From: Rhodopirellula sp.
GTDB lineage: Bacteria; Planctomycetota; Planctomycetia; Pirellulales; Thermoguttaceae
DNA: 33,999 bases
Reading direction: 5' to 3'
Assembly (NCBI GenBank): GCA_012728855.1
Contig: JAAYEH010000160.1
Span: 1-33,999 of the forward strand
Of the stretch, positions 15,699-26,100 are shown piece by piece (positions within the stretch are counted from its first letter, which is position 1; every line of letters starts with the position of its first letter). Made by a program: the position numbers and the translations under genes. The notes under the pieces are model-generated. The model had not been told where the DNA came from. It worked only from the letters and a program-made list of their open reading frames with translations, and did no database searches.

Positions 15699-18600
15699 CT
15701 ACCACGCGGTGTCGATCGTGAAAGGATTCAAACGGACGATATTCCCGCAGGTCGAGCATTGCCAGTGGCAACCGAGGACAGCCCGATCAGGTAGCCGTCG
15801 GAACGGATAACCGGAACAGAAAGGACATCGCATGGCCAGGGAACCGTCGGGCGCGCACCACGCGGTTTCAATAGGAGGTTTGGTTTCGCAGTTCTCCAGG
15901 TCAACTACATACAGTCTCCCGGTAAAATCCCCCACGACCAGGCGCAAGCCGGGGCCAGCAAAAAGACAACTGGATACCTGGTCTTCGCACTCAAACCGGG
16001 TGAGTTCCTCCTCCGTGTCCAACGACCATAGGCGTACGGTCTGCTCCATGCCGCCCGAGACCAGGAAACGACCATCTGGCGATACGGCCAGCTTGTAGAC
16101 ACAGTTCGCATGCCCTCGGAGAATTGAGTGCTTGCCGCTCGCAAGGTTCCAGACGCGCACTGTCTTGTCAATCGATCCGGAGACAACCCGTCGGCCGTCC
16201 GGCGTCGCCGCCAGCACCGTCACGTCGTGCGTATGTCCCACGAAAACGCGACTTTCTGCGCCATGAAGGTTCCACACCCGCAGCTTCTTGTCGACGCCCC
16301 CAGAAATCGCCAGGCGGTCATCCGGCGTGAGGACCACCGCATTGACGATGCCCCCCGCGGTGGAGCCGGAGCGGCTGGTATGGCTTCCGCAGATGCGCTC
16401 GCAACTGCCGGTCTTCAGGTTCCAGACTCGCACGTTTCCATCGGCACCGACCGACATTGCCCGGCGGCCGTCGGCAGTAACAGCCACGCTCCGGACCTCG
16501 CGTGCCTGAGGAAGCTTCATCACCTGCAAGCAGCTTCCTGTTTCCAGATCCCACACGCGGATGGTTCCATCTTTGCCACCGGACACCACTCTGCGCCCGT
16601 CGGGCGTGATGGCCAAGGTCAACACCGCGTCAACGTCCGAAATTCCCCTCATCCCGCTCGCCGAGGAGCCCTGGTGTCCGTTCCGTTCGAAGCTCTCGTT
16701 GGTCTGGAGCTTCCAGATGCAGAGGGTGCCGTCTCCGCGACCGATGACCGCCGTTCCCCCGTCGCGCGTCATCGCCACAGTCCGCGGCCAGTGGAATTGA
16801 TGTGCTCCCAGCGCATGCACGCGGCCACTCTCGTCGGCATCGGGCAGGCTGCTGACGTCTTGGTGAGCTTGATCCGGCAGCACGCGGCCTTGAAGACTCT
16901 GCAGATCCCAGAGCCAGGTCTGGTGGCCGCTGGAGGCGATGGCGCGCCGCCCATCACCACTCGCGGCTGCCACGGCGCCGGCAACGTGTCTCTCCAAATC
17001 GCCTGGCGGACGATCCAAATCCCATACGAGCACGGTGTGGTCGTTGCCGCCCGACACCGCTTGCCGACCGTCGGCTGTGATCGCAACGGCTGCGACCGCT
17101 TGGGTATGTACTCCGATCGTGCGGGTCTCGCCCGTCCGCAGATACCAAACGCGAACCGTGCAATCGCCGCCGCCAGATACTGCGAGACGCCCGTCGGGGG
17201 AGATAGCGACTGAGCTGACGTAGCTGCGGTGGCCCTTCAGAACCTGGCTGGAACCAGCGCTCAAATCCCAGAGACGTAGCATGTTGTCATGGCCTCCCGA
17301 CAGGACGCGGCTTCCATCCGGCGTTATCGCCACCCCGTTGACCCAATTCCCATGCCCCTGCAGCGTTCGCAAACACGTACCGCTGTCAACATCCCAGAGC
17401 TTGATCGTTCCATCCTCGCTTGCCGATACGGCGTGGCGTCCGTCGGACGTGATGGCCACAGCTTTTACCGCCTCCCTGTGGCCTGGCCAGAGGCGGTGCT
17501 CCAAGGTCTTCAGATCCCACATTCCCAACTCGACACGCCCGAACGGCCTGAAGCCGCCGTAGACGACCGACTGGCCGTCGGGAGTCACGGCGACAGCGTG
17601 TATCGGCACGCTATGCCCTTCGAGCGTTCGCAGGCACTGCTCGCTGTGCAGGTTCCACACACGCAGAGTCTGGTCGTCGCCTCCCGAGATCGCGAATTGC
17701 CCGTCCGGCGTCATCGCCAACGCATTGATCCAGCCGGCGTGACCCCGCAGCACTTTCGTGTCCCCCGTCAGGAGATCCCATCCCCGCACTGTTTGGTCCC
17801 GACCGGCTGAAACCACGAGCTGCCCATCCGCGCTGATGGCCACAGCCTCGACGAGCGAAGTGTGGCCGAGAAGGGTTCCAGGATACGTCTTGCCGAAGGG
17901 ACGAGCACGTCGGTTGAGGAGACGCAGCCACGGCAAATGCGGGTGCATCGTCTGGACTGCCGCGCCTTCGGCGACCGCGCCGCTCGCGGCCCAGTTGTAG
18001 GCCTCTTGGAAGACCAAGCGAGGACATTCGGCAAAGACATGGGATTTGGCCGACACGAAGCTTTGCCACTCGCACATAGCCGCGTAAGTCGACGGTTCGC
18101 TGGGACGGGGCCCCTCCTGCTCGTCTTTCTTTCCCCATGGTCGCTCGTCGCTCCAGCCCGTCGCAGGGTGTGGCGGCCGACACCCGCGCGCCAGCCAGTC
18201 GCGCAGCTCCTCTCGTCTCCGCTGCTGATACGTCCCTTCGTCGCCCGGCCAAGCCGCGAAGGCCGCGGCATAGTCCCGCTTCAAATCAAAAACCAGCCCC
18301 GCTTCAATCTTCGCTGCGACGAATGCGAAGCTACTCAGGAGTTCGGCCACCGCGTTCCAGCAGGGAGAGTTGGGGTGGCTCTCACCTCCGAACCTGGCCG
18401 CCTCGATGCGGTGGAACGGAGTTTCCATGACCTTGCGCAGATTCCCGGAATGAGCTGTCGCAGGGAGCCGTTTGGCGCGCGCCGGCTGCTGTTCCAGGGA
18501 CTCGCCGTAGTAGTCCAGGCCGTCGAAATAGTCGCCCAGGCGTTGATGGCGCAGCGCGCGGTGGCGTAGCTCATCCAGGAATCGCTCACGGACATATCTG

Positions 18601-20858
18601 CCGACCTGGCGATGGTAGAACTCGAGTACCGTTCCGCCCGGCGCCCCGTGCTCTGCTAGGTATGGGGCTAGGTCGTAGCGCAGCCGTGACCAGAGGGAGA
18701 TCGGGATCCGCTTGGCGCCAAGAGGCAATGCGTTTCGTGACTGCTCGGCAGCCGTGTCGAGGACTGACCTGTAATCGGGGTCGGCAAAGAGGACTTCCAG
18801 GAGTTCGTTTTCGGTCAGCCCGAAGCGGGCCGAGGCCAGGTAGCTGAGCGCGTGCTCCACGAGCGGACCGTGCCAGACTGGCAAGGAGAGCCGATCGAAG
18901 AGCGAGCCGAGCAATTCCACCACATCGCGGCCCAGCGGCGTGACGGGATCGTAGGAACGCCACAACCGCGACTCCTCGTAGAGGATTCGCAAGTACAGTG
19001 GCTGACGGCACGCGGTGGCCTCAGGCAACAGGATGCGTGCCAGAATCGCCTGCCGCTGCGCGGCGCTCACTTGGCGTTCTGGCTTCACTGTGGCTACCCA
19101 ACGGTCAAACAGGGCCTGGGCTTCGGCTGGAGACAGGCTGTCGAGTGGCACCGCATTCTCCAAGAGTCTTCGTTGTGCGAGGGCGGCGTAGGGGTGCATC
19201 GCCGGATCGTTTTGGGCGGCGTCCGACAGGCAGGACACGATCAGCTTGGCGTGGGGCGGTAGCGGCTTGGAACGTATCCACCAGAGCGATCGGGCGTGGT
19301 CCGCGTCGTCGAGTTGATCGAGCGCGTCCAGAAAAAGATGCACGGCCCGCTGCGATGTCGCGGTGCCCAATTGGTAATACAACTCCTGGACCAACTCGCG
19401 GACGTCGGTGGGCAACTCCTTCTCGACCGGAGGTGTTTGGCGTAACTCCTGGCAAATCCCCGTCAGCAGAGATCGGAGATCTGACGACCGCGAAGTCACA
19501 CCCAGAAACCGGACCAGCGGCTTCACTCCACGTTGCTCGGCCAGGTGAGCGGCATGGGCCAAAAGGGCCGTCTTGCCACTGCCGGACGGGCCATAAACGA
19601 TTAGTGGCCGACTATCGTCGTTTCCAAGGTAGTTGAGAATGCGTGCGGTTTCCCGCTCGCGGCCGACGAAGGAATCCCGCGGCGCACGTTCCTCGCCAAA
19701 ACGCCGGTGTTCGTCCTGCTCGATCTCCAACACGCGAACGATGCGGGCTTCGGTGGCCACAGGCTCGGTTGCCTTCTGGGCTGCGGGTTGCTCAGTTGTC
19801 GTCGCATGCCAGTACTCGTCGATCTGCCGCTGGATGATCGCTGTCAGGTTCTGCCGCACGAAGTCGCAGAGCGCCAGAAGATGATCGTCTGATACGGCGA
19901 CGATGGGTTCTCCGTGTTGGTCGGCTGCGTCTTGGAGTCGGGCATTGTTGATGGTGAGCACGTTTTGCTCACCCAAGCGGCTACGAAGTTCCGCCTTGAG
20001 CAAGCCGAGAGCAGCGTGCCGTTTGGGATCTTGCTCGCCGTGATCGTCGCGATCGACGAACTGTGCCACGCGCGGGTCGCTAGCGAGCTGGGAAAGATCG
20101 CGAATCGTCCGGAAGAAAGCAAAGACGTGATCTCGGGCGTCAGGTACCGTCAGCGCACCGCACCAGATTTCCTGCTCGGTGGCAGAAGCCTGAAACCGCA
20201 CAATTGACGGCAGGGTGGTCAGCGTTGCCGATTCGGTGGCCGTGGCTTGGTCCACCGCTGCCGGTAACGCAACGAAACGTCCCGCCAACTGCTCGGGCGG
20301 ATATGCCCGATTGACGATCTGCCAAAGGACGGCTTGAACGCCCCTCCAAACCGCCTCGTCCGTGTAATCATGGCCGTCTTCGAGTTTCTGTCTCCGCGAC
20401 TGCAGCACGTAGACGGCCGGAACGGCATTGTCATCACGGCGATACCATTGTTCGAGCACGGCGACTGCCGGCTGGCCCGCGCCCGTGGGTGGAGCGTTCG
20501 CGGCGGCCACTTCCAGCTGGTGAAACTCGTCGATCGAAATCTCTTCCGGCAACGGTTGCCAGCCGTAACGATCGCCCAACAGGATCAGGAAGTTGGGCTG
20601 GGGCGAAGTGGTCTGCGAGCGGCGCAGTTCGTCGAAACAGATGCGCATCGTCCGGTGTTCCAGACCCGCCTCGGTGGGCACACCCCAGCGCAGGTCGATG
20701 GCTTGAAACTGAAAGCCCTGCCGCAGACAGAACTGCTCCAGTTCCGGAAACGCGCGTCGCTGTAGCGCATCCCGCTCCAGTTTCAGGTCGCTGAACGTCG
20801 AACTCACGAAGACCCGAATGACCGGACGCAGATGCTTCTTGCCGGGAGCCGCGGGCAT
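15699..20858 (-). CDS. DUF4062-NACHT-WD40 STAND protein (NWD1/TEP1-like layout)
   Basis: A 1719-residue protein with AGGA eight bases before the ATG. Residues about 13-105 are DUF4062: IRVFVSSTFSDLKLERDAL, FQAIDLRWGVPTE, LILLGDRYGW. A STAND-type NTPase follows: Walker A VYGPSGSGKTALL (about 423), Walker B LFLDALDQLDD (about 505). A winged-helix and helical region leads to about 15 WD40 blades (about 990-1670), with repeated GH-x(n)-V-x-A-V-A and DGRRAVSGG-x-D-x-T-VRVWDL patterns, enough for two seven-bladed propellers. The C-terminus is a Cys-rich, zinc-ribbon-like tail with cysteines at 1678, 1681, 1697, 1701 and 1704. Bacterial STAND proteins commonly sense phage or self signals through such repeats. 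DUF4062 is a plausible effector or signalling domain; its activity is unknown to me. It is one of three DUF4062-NACHT genes here. Confidence 0.92.
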   Translation of the reverse strand: MPAAPGKKHLRPVIRVFVSSTFSDLKLERDALQRRAFPELEQFCLRQGFQFQAIDLRWGVPTEAGLEHRTMRICFDELRRSQTTSPQPNFLILLGDRYGWQPLPEEISIDEFHQLEVAAANAPPTGAGQPAVAVLEQWYRRDDNAVPAVYVLQSRRQKLEDGHDYTDEAVWRGVQAVLWQIVNRAYPPEQLAGRFVALPAAVDQATATESATLTTLPSIVRFQASATEQEIWCGALTVPDARDHVFAFFRTIRDLSQLASDPRVAQFVDRDDHGEQDPKRHAALGLLKAELRSRLGEQNVLTINNARLQDAADQHGEPIVAVSDDHLLALCDFVRQNLTAIIQRQIDEYWHATTTEQPAAQKATEPVATEARIVRVLEIEQDEHRRFGEERAPRDSFVGRERETARILNYLGNDDSRPLIVYGPSGSGKTALLAHAAHLAEQRGVKPLVRFLGVTSRSSDLRSLLTGICQELRQTPPVEKELPTDVRELVQELYYQLGTATSQRAVHLFLDALDQLDDADHARSLWWIRSKPLPPHAKLIVSCLSDAAQNDPAMHPYAALAQRRLLENAVPLDSLSPAEAQALFDRWVATVKPERQVSAAQRQAILARILLPEATACRQPLYLRILYEESRLWRSYDPVTPLGRDVVELLGSLFDRLSLPVWHGPLVEHALSYLASARFGLTENELLEVLFADPDYRSVLDTAAEQSRNALPLGAKRIPISLWSRLRYDLAPYLAEHGAPGGTVLEFYHRQVGRYVRERFLDELRHRALRHQRLGDYFDGLDYYGESLEQQPARAKRLPATAHSGNLRKVMETPFHRIEAARFGGESHPNSPCWNAVAELLSSFAFVAAKIEAGLVFDLKRDYAAAFAAWPGDEGTYQQRRREELRDWLARGCRPPHPATGWSDERPWGKKDEQEGPRPSEPSTYAAMCEWQSFVSAKSHVFAECPRLVFQEAYNWAASGAVAEGAAVQTMHPHLPWLRLLNRRARPFGKTYPGTLLGHTSLVEAVAISADGQLVVSAGRDQTVRGWDLLTGDTKVLRGHAGWINALAMTPDGQFAISGGDDQTLRVWNLHSEQCLRTLEGHSVPIHAVAVTPDGQSVVYGGFRPFGRVELGMWDLKTLEHRLWPGHREAVKAVAITSDGRHAVSASEDGTIKLWDVDSGTCLRTLQGHGNWVNGVAITPDGSRVLSGGHDNMLRLWDLSAGSSQVLKGHRSYVSSVAISPDGRLAVSGGGDCTVRVWYLRTGETRTIGVHTQAVAAVAITADGRQAVSGGNDHTVLVWDLDRPPGDLERHVAGAVAAASGDGRRAIASSGHQTWLWDLQSLQGRVLPDQAHQDVSSLPDADESGRVHALGAHQFHWPRTVAMTRDGGTAVIGRGDGTLCIWKLQTNESFERNGHQGSSASGMRGISDVDAVLTLAITPDGRRVVSGGKDGTIRVWDLETGSCLQVMKLPQAREVRSVAVTADGRRAMSVGADGNVRVWNLKTGSCERICGSHTSRSGSTAGGIVNAVVLTPDDRLAISGGVDKKLRVWNLHGAESRVFVGHTHDVTVLAATPDGRRVVSGSIDKTVRVWNLASGKHSILRGHANCVYKLAVSPDGRFLVSGGMEQTVRLWSLDTEEELTRFECEDQVSSCLFAGPGLRLVVGDFTGRLYVVDLENCETKPPIETAWCAPDGSLAMRCPFCSGYPFRRLPDRAVLGCHWQCSTCGNIVRLNPFTIDTAW

Positions 20859-21091
20859 GGGAAGAATCCTGTAACGCCTCGCACATCCTTACGTCACTCA
20901 CGGATTGGCCAGCCGACATTATCCAGCGTGGGGACGGACGTCACAACCGACTTGGCACTTCCTGTACGATTTGCTCCCGGCCGCCTGGGCCATCACCTGT
21001 CGGATCGCGGCCAGGTGGCTGCCGTCGCGTCGGCGGCGAGCGTATGGCCAGCCCAAGACCGGCCGCCTTTGGCCAAATGGGCATCAACGTC

Positions 21092-21124
21092 GCATCAACC
21101 TCAATACGTATTGTGAGACACACT
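21092..21124 (+). repeat. Dispersed repeat, left-end-only copy (E)
   Basis: Contains ATACGTATTGTGAGACACA, preceded by CATCAACCTCA and followed by AAAAACGACCC at about 21126-21138. The same order is found at about 26748-26787 and 33676-33716. The three-dyad portion of the repeat is not attached here. Confidence 0.6.
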
Positions 21125-21237
21125 TAAAAACGACCCCTTTGTGGCGCATAGATCGGCCCTCTGAGCGTCCACCCACTCCACCTGTCCAATATGAGACCGC
21201 TGGACGAAAACACCACGACAGGCGTACGAAGTCGAAC

Positions 21238-21351
21238 TCACCCCCTGAACAGCCCGGCCATCACGATCAGGCAGATCAGCGTCATTACACAGGGAACCAG
21301 GAAGAGCCGCCGCCAGCGGAAGCTGCCCTGCGGCATCTTGAGCTTGTCCAT
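21238..21351 (-). pseudogene. C-terminal remnant of a membrane protein, or 37-aa membrane peptide
   Basis: From ATG 21351 the frame encodes 37 residues with basic residues before one hydrophobic helix (LFLVPCVMTLICLIVMAGLF). The frame is open upstream to about 21400 (GILRAPRLAGGLV). The look is that of the last helix of a multi-pass transporter, so a fragment is more likely than an independent peptide. No ribosome-binding site is evident. Confidence 0.35.
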
Positions 21352-21435
21352 GACGAGCCCGCCCGCAAGTCTTGGCGCACGGAGGATCCCGTCGGTCGGT
21401 TAGGCTGGCGGGGCTTTTCGCTGGGGCAGGCTGAG

Positions 21436-21569
21436 TGTCATTTAACCACCGTTACATGGGAATCCGCACGCGTCCCGAGAACTCATACGTTTTCTCGGAC
21501 TCGGGCTTGGCGGAGACAGGCTGAGAAAATGCGTGCCGGCGTGTCCCGAGAATCCAACGATTTGTGACA
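21436..21569 (+). repeat. Res-like repeat, copy A (three dyads)
   Basis: Three inverted-repeat elements in a row: 21436-21461 (TGTCATTTAA / TTACATGGGA), 21472-21500 (GTCCCGAGAA / TTCTCGGAC) and 21542-21569, a 28-bp site with TGTCCCGAGAA on the left and TTTGTGACA on the right. Start spacing is 36 and 70 bp. The sequence and spacing recur in copies B and C. A 28-bp terminal site with TGTC/GACA ends is the format of site I in Tn3/gamma-delta resolvase res regions; that function is inferred. Confidence 0.65.
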
Positions 21570-21591
21570 GAGCGTTCGGCGCAGGTATAAT
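21562..21591 (+). promoter_or_regulatory. Promoter overlapping the third dyad of copy A
   Basis: TTGTGA (21562-21567), an 18-base spacer and a perfect TATAAT (21586-21591), 75 bases before ATG 21666. The -35 lies inside the right arm of the 28-bp dyad, so a protein bound there would compete with RNA polymerase. Confidence 0.5.
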
Positions 21592-21665
21592 GGGGGGGCA
21601 TGCGAGTCGCCCGGATGCCAAGAGGCGTGCGTTTCCTCATCCACGTGCGAAGGAGAATCCCCCTA

Positions 21666-22733
21666 ATGAACGGCATAACAAAACGCATTCTCGTGGCCCT
21701 TCTCGCTCTGCTGCTCGCTCCGCTGGCTACGACATCCGAGGCCGAGGAACCGCTCACCCTGAAAAGCGTAGCGCACATCAAGGCATACACCTCGGATGAG
21801 CCGACCCGTGACACGTTCTCCATCGACGCCGCCATTCGCTTCCTCGATGCCGCGGCCTTGAACTGGCAGAAAGATCGAAAGTGCTTTGCCTGTCACTCGG
21901 ATTATGCCTTCCTATGCACCCGACCGGTGGTTTCCTGGAAGACGCCGGCACATGAGCAGCTTCGGTCAAAGCTCGAGTACCTCGCTGAGCATTCCCGGAA
22001 CGTCCAGTATCGTGTGACGGAAGCGGTGATGGTGGCTTCGGTGCTGGCGCAGAACGACGCATTGACCACGGGGAAACTGCACCCAACGACTCGCAAGGCG
22101 CTCGATCGCGTGTGGACCATGCAGCGCGAGGATGGGGGGTTCGACTGGATGAAGTACAAGCAGCCGCCTTCGGAAATCGACGACCATTACGGGGTGACTG
22201 TGGCCGCCATCGGCGTGGGCGCCGCTCCCGGTGGCTACGCCGAGACACCAGTCGCGAAAGCCGGGCTCGACAGGATCCGCAACTACTTCAAGAACAACCC
22301 ACCGGCCAACCTACACCATCGCGCGATGAAACTCTTGGCTTCGATGCGCGTTGACGGAATTATGACAGAGACTGAACGGCAGCAGGTTGTCAACGATCTA
22401 TTCGCCCTGCAGAAGCCCGATGGAGGCTGGGGTGTAGTTACCATGGGCAATTGGGAGCGGTCCGACGATAAGCCGCAAGACATGAAATCCAGTGATGGCT
22501 ACGGAACTGGATTTGCGGTTCACGTACTTCGCCAAGCGGGGATCCCAGCGAAGGCACCGCAAATCCAAAAGGGGATTGGCTGGTTGAAGACGCACCAGCG
22601 CGCCAGCGGCTACTGGTTCACTCGATCCATGTGGAAGGACAGCAAACACTATGTCTGCCATGAAGGCACCGCTTACGCCATCTTGGCGCTAGCTGCATGC
22701 GGTGAGATCGAGCCACACGAACACACCCCATAA
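21666..22733 (+). CDS. Exported c-haem protein with squalene-cyclase/prenyltransferase-type repeats
   Basis: A 355-residue protein from ATG 21666, with AGGAG at 21651-21655; the longer frame to 21600 would bury the signal peptide. MNGITKRILVALLALLLAPL is a clear signal sequence. KCFACHSDY supplies a single CxxCH c-type haem site, followed by TRPVVSWKTP. The rest has alpha/alpha repeats with QW-like motifs: LDRVWTMQREDGGFDWMKY, LFALQKPDGGWGVV, GIGWLKTHQRASGYW, ending with a GTAYAILAL helix. This is the barrel pattern of squalene-hopene cyclases and prenyltransferases, but the cyclase DxDD motif was not seen, so catalysis as a cyclase is doubtful. It sits between res-like copies A and B. Role unknown; periplasmic redox or structural function is inference. 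Confidence 0.85.
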   Translation: MNGITKRILVALLALLLAPLATTSEAEEPLTLKSVAHIKAYTSDEPTRDTFSIDAAIRFLDAAALNWQKDRKCFACHSDYAFLCTRPVVSWKTPAHEQLRSKLEYLAEHSRNVQYRVTEAVMVASVLAQNDALTTGKLHPTTRKALDRVWTMQREDGGFDWMKYKQPPSEIDDHYGVTVAAIGVGAAPGGYAETPVAKAGLDRIRNYFKNNPPANLHHRAMKLLASMRVDGIMTETERQQVVNDLFALQKPDGGWGVVTMGNWERSDDKPQDMKSSDGYGTGFAVHVLRQAGIPAKAPQIQKGIGWLKTHQRASGYWFTRSMWKDSKHYVCHEGTAYAILALAACGEIEPHEHTP

Positions 22734-22863
22734 CCTCGGCAAGATCGACCGCGGTTGTCTTCGTCTGTTCTTGAGTTTCGTTGGAAAAACGCCCCAGATA
22801 CTCACATCTTTGACGACACGAGGCGGCAGGGCCCGCTGGGAGGGTACAACGTCTTTTATCCTG

Positions 22864-23000
22864 TGTCAGTAATCGACCGTTTTTGACCCAACCCCCAGTG
22901 CCCCGAGAACTCATGCCTTCTTTCGGAACAACGCCTGATCGGAAAAGACCAACTGGATTGGCTGTCGAAGCGTCCCGAATTCCCAACGATTTCCGAGGCA
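22864..23000 (+). repeat. Res-like repeat, copy B (three dyads)
   Basis: Dyads at 22864-22888 (TGTCAGTAA / TTTTTGACC), 22900-22927 (CCCCGAGAA / TTCTTTCGG) and 22971-23000 (CGTCCCGAATT, then CCAACGATTT). Spacing is the same as copies A and C to within about two bases. It lies between the c-haem gene and the DUF4062-NACHT-TPR gene. Confidence 0.6.
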
Positions 23001-23106
23001 TAGGAGACGACGTAGCGAATCCCTAGACCGGTGGCCCTGGCAGCGGCGAGCGGCAGCAGGTATACCAATACGGAGTAGCAGCCCTCTGACCAGCAGGAGA
23101 TACAAG

Positions 23107-26100
23107 ATGTGGATCGTCTGCTGCCCCAAATGCGGAGCCACCTTGGCCCCTCCTGGACACTCAACTTTCCAAACGTGCTGGAACTGCGAATGGAAGTCAG
23201 GGGTGACTACAGCCCAGCCGCCAGCGCCTCAGCAACCGATGTTGGATGTCCCTCTACCGTCCCATGCCGCGCTGTCCCGCCAAGCGTTGCCGCCGAACGC
23301 GGTGGTTCTGCCGCCCTCTGGCGGCGAACCATCCCTCGCGTCCCAGGCGGGACCGCACTCTGCTGTGGGAAAGGATCGCCTCATTCGGGTCTTCATCTCC
23401 TCCACGTTCCGCGACATGCAAGAAGAACGGGACGAGCTGATCAAGCGGGTCTTCCCCAGGCTACGCCGGCTCTGTGAGGAGCGAGGCGTGACGTTCACTG
23501 AGGTGGACCTGCGGTGGGGCGTCACGGAGGAAGAGGCGGCCGAAGGCAAGGTTCTGCCCATCTGCCTCGCTGAGATCGAACGATGCCGGCCGTTTTTCAT
23601 CAGCATGCTGGGCGAGCGATACGGCTGGATCCCGCAAGAAATCCCCGCGGAACTGATGGGACTTCAGCCCTGGCTGGCCGAGCACCGCGAGAAGAGTGTC
23701 ACCGAGCTGGAGATCCTTCATGGGGTGCTGAAGAAGCCGGACATGGCCAATCGAGCCATGTTCTACTTCCGCGACCCGGCCTACCTGGATCGTATCCCTG
23801 CCGAGCATCGCCACGAGTTTTGCGAGCAGGACTCGAAGCGTATCGCCCGTCTGGCCGCCTTGAAGGATCGAATTCGCCAGGCAGGGCTGGTATGCCGGGA
23901 AAACTACCCGGACCCAACGATGCTCGGGCAATGGGTTCAGGAAGACTTGACCGTAGCGATCAACCAGGAGTTCCCGCCGGGCGAAGTGCCCGACCCCCTG
24001 GACCGAGATGCGGCCGAGCACAACGCCTTCGCGCGGAGCCGGAGCGGGGCGTACATCGGCCGCCCGGAATACTTTGAGGCCCTCGACCGGCATGCTGCCA
24101 GCGACGGCCCGCCACTGGTGGTTCTGGGCGAGTCAGGCTCAGGCAAGTCGGCTCTGTTGGCCAACTGGGCTGCGCAATACCGCGCGGCGCATCCCGACAC
24201 CCTGGTGCTGCCGCACTTCATCGGCGCTACGCCGTACAGTGCCGATGGGTCGGCCATGCTGCGGCGGATCCTGGGTGAGCTGAAACGCCGCTTTCAGATC
24301 GCGGAGGAGATCCCCGAGAAGCCTGAGGCGTTGCGTGCTGCCTTTGCCAACTGGCTCCATATGGCTGCCGCGCGGGGGCGAGTGGTCCTGGTGCTGGACG
24401 CATTGAACCAACTGGAGGACCGCGACGGCGCGGCGGACCTGTTGTGGCTCCCGCCGGTGATTCCTGCCAATGTCCGGATGGTCCTCTCGACTTTGCCGGG
24501 TCGGGCCTGGACCGACCTTCAGCAGCGGGCCTGGCCCACGCTTTGCGTGAAACCGCTGGAACCTGACGAGCGGCGACGGCTGATCGTCGAGTACCTGGCC
24601 CAATTCACCAAGAAGTTGAGCCCGGGGCGGATCGAGCGGATCGCGTGTGCCCCGCAGGCGGCCAATCCGCTCTACTTGCGGGCACTGCTGGACGAGTTGC
24701 GGGTGTTTGGGAAGTACGAGCAACTCGACCAGCGGATGGAACATTACCTTGCCGCCGAGACCGTGCCGGACCTGTACAGCCGGATCCTAGAGCGTTGGGA
24801 GGCCGACTACGAGCGTGACCGGCCGGGTCTGGTGCGGGATGCGATGACTACGCTTTGGGCTGCACGGCGGGGCCTGGCGGAGTTGGAATTGCTGGACGTG
24901 CTGGGCACCGGCGGCCAGGCGCTTGCGCGAGCGGTGTGGTCGCCGCTGTACTTGGCGGCCGAGCAATCCCTGGTCGTGCGCTCCGGCCTGATCAGTTTTT
25001 TCCATGACTACTTTCGCGAGGCGGTGCGCCGGCACTACGTTTCCAGCGACCAGGCTGGCCAGGAGGCCCACCTTCGCTTGGCTGACTACTTCCAGGCCCA
25101 CGAACATGGCAGCCGGCGGATCGACGAATTTCCCTGGCAACTGGCCGAGGCGCGGGCGTGGCAAAAGCTGTCTGATCTGTTGACCGACCTCAGTTTCTTC
25201 CGAGCAGCATGGGACGCCAACCAGTTTGAGGTCAAGGCGCGCTGGGCGCGCCTTGAGGCCGAGTCCGCCTTTCGCATGGTGGATGGATACCGCGCACTAC
25301 TCGATTCACCCCGCCAGCACCGTGAGGAGAACCTCTCGCGGGTTGCGAGCCTTCTGCGCGACACGGGCCACCTGTCAGAGGCCGAATGCCTGCATGAGTA
25401 CCTTCTTGACCGCTGCCGCGAAACTGGGGATCTCGCCATCCTCCAAGTGTCGCTGGGCAACAAGGCGTTGATTCTCAAGGCCCGCGGCGATCTAGATGGG
25501 GCCTTGGTGTTGCTTAAAGAAGTGGAGCAGATTTGCCGCGATCAGAGAAACAAGGACGGACTACAACTCACGCTGGGCAACGAGGCAAATGTCCTCAAGG
25601 ACCGAGGCGACCTGGACGGAGCCATGGCGTTGAACAAGGAAAAGGAGCGGATCTGCCGCGAGCTGGGAAACAAGGAAGGACTGTCATATTCGTTGTGCAG
25701 CCAGGCATTGATCCTCCATACGCGAGGTGATCTGGAGGAAGCCATGGCGTTGCACAAAGAAGCGGAGCGGCTCTGCCGCGAGCTGGGAAAAAAGGACGGG
25801 CTCTCCAATTCCCTGACAGGCCAGGCGTTGATCCTCAAGGCCCGCGGCGATCTGGATGGGGCCATGGCGTTACTTAAGGAAGTGGAGCGGATCTGCCGCG
25901 AGCTGGGAAACAAGGACGGACTACAAGGGTCGCTGGGCAACCAGGCGTTGATCCTCAAGGCGCGCGGCGACCTCGACGGGGCCATGGCGTTGCACAAAGA
26001 AGCGGAGCGGATCTGCCGTGAGTTGGGAAACAAGGACGGGCTCGGACGCACCTTGGCTAACGAAGCGGAAATCCTCTTTGCGCGTGGCGACCTGGACGGG

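Larger units (their letters stand above)
20859..21435. other. Intergenic region upstream of the STAND gene
   Basis: No intact gene. It holds a membrane-protein remnant on the minus strand (21238-21351) and a short copy of the dispersed repeat (21092-21124). A long plus-strand frame across it has no coding character. Confidence 0.5.

Noticed and set aside
16128..17213. Plus-strand ORF of 361 aa opposite the WD40 region
   Set aside because: Antisense of the repetitive WD40 blades, which keeps frames open; no independent start or domain.
20905..21567. Plus-strand ORF of 220 aa between the STAND gene and the c-haem gene
   Set aside because: Composition is Arg/Pro/Thr-rich with no domain, and it runs through the dispersed repeats and a membrane-protein remnant on the other strand.
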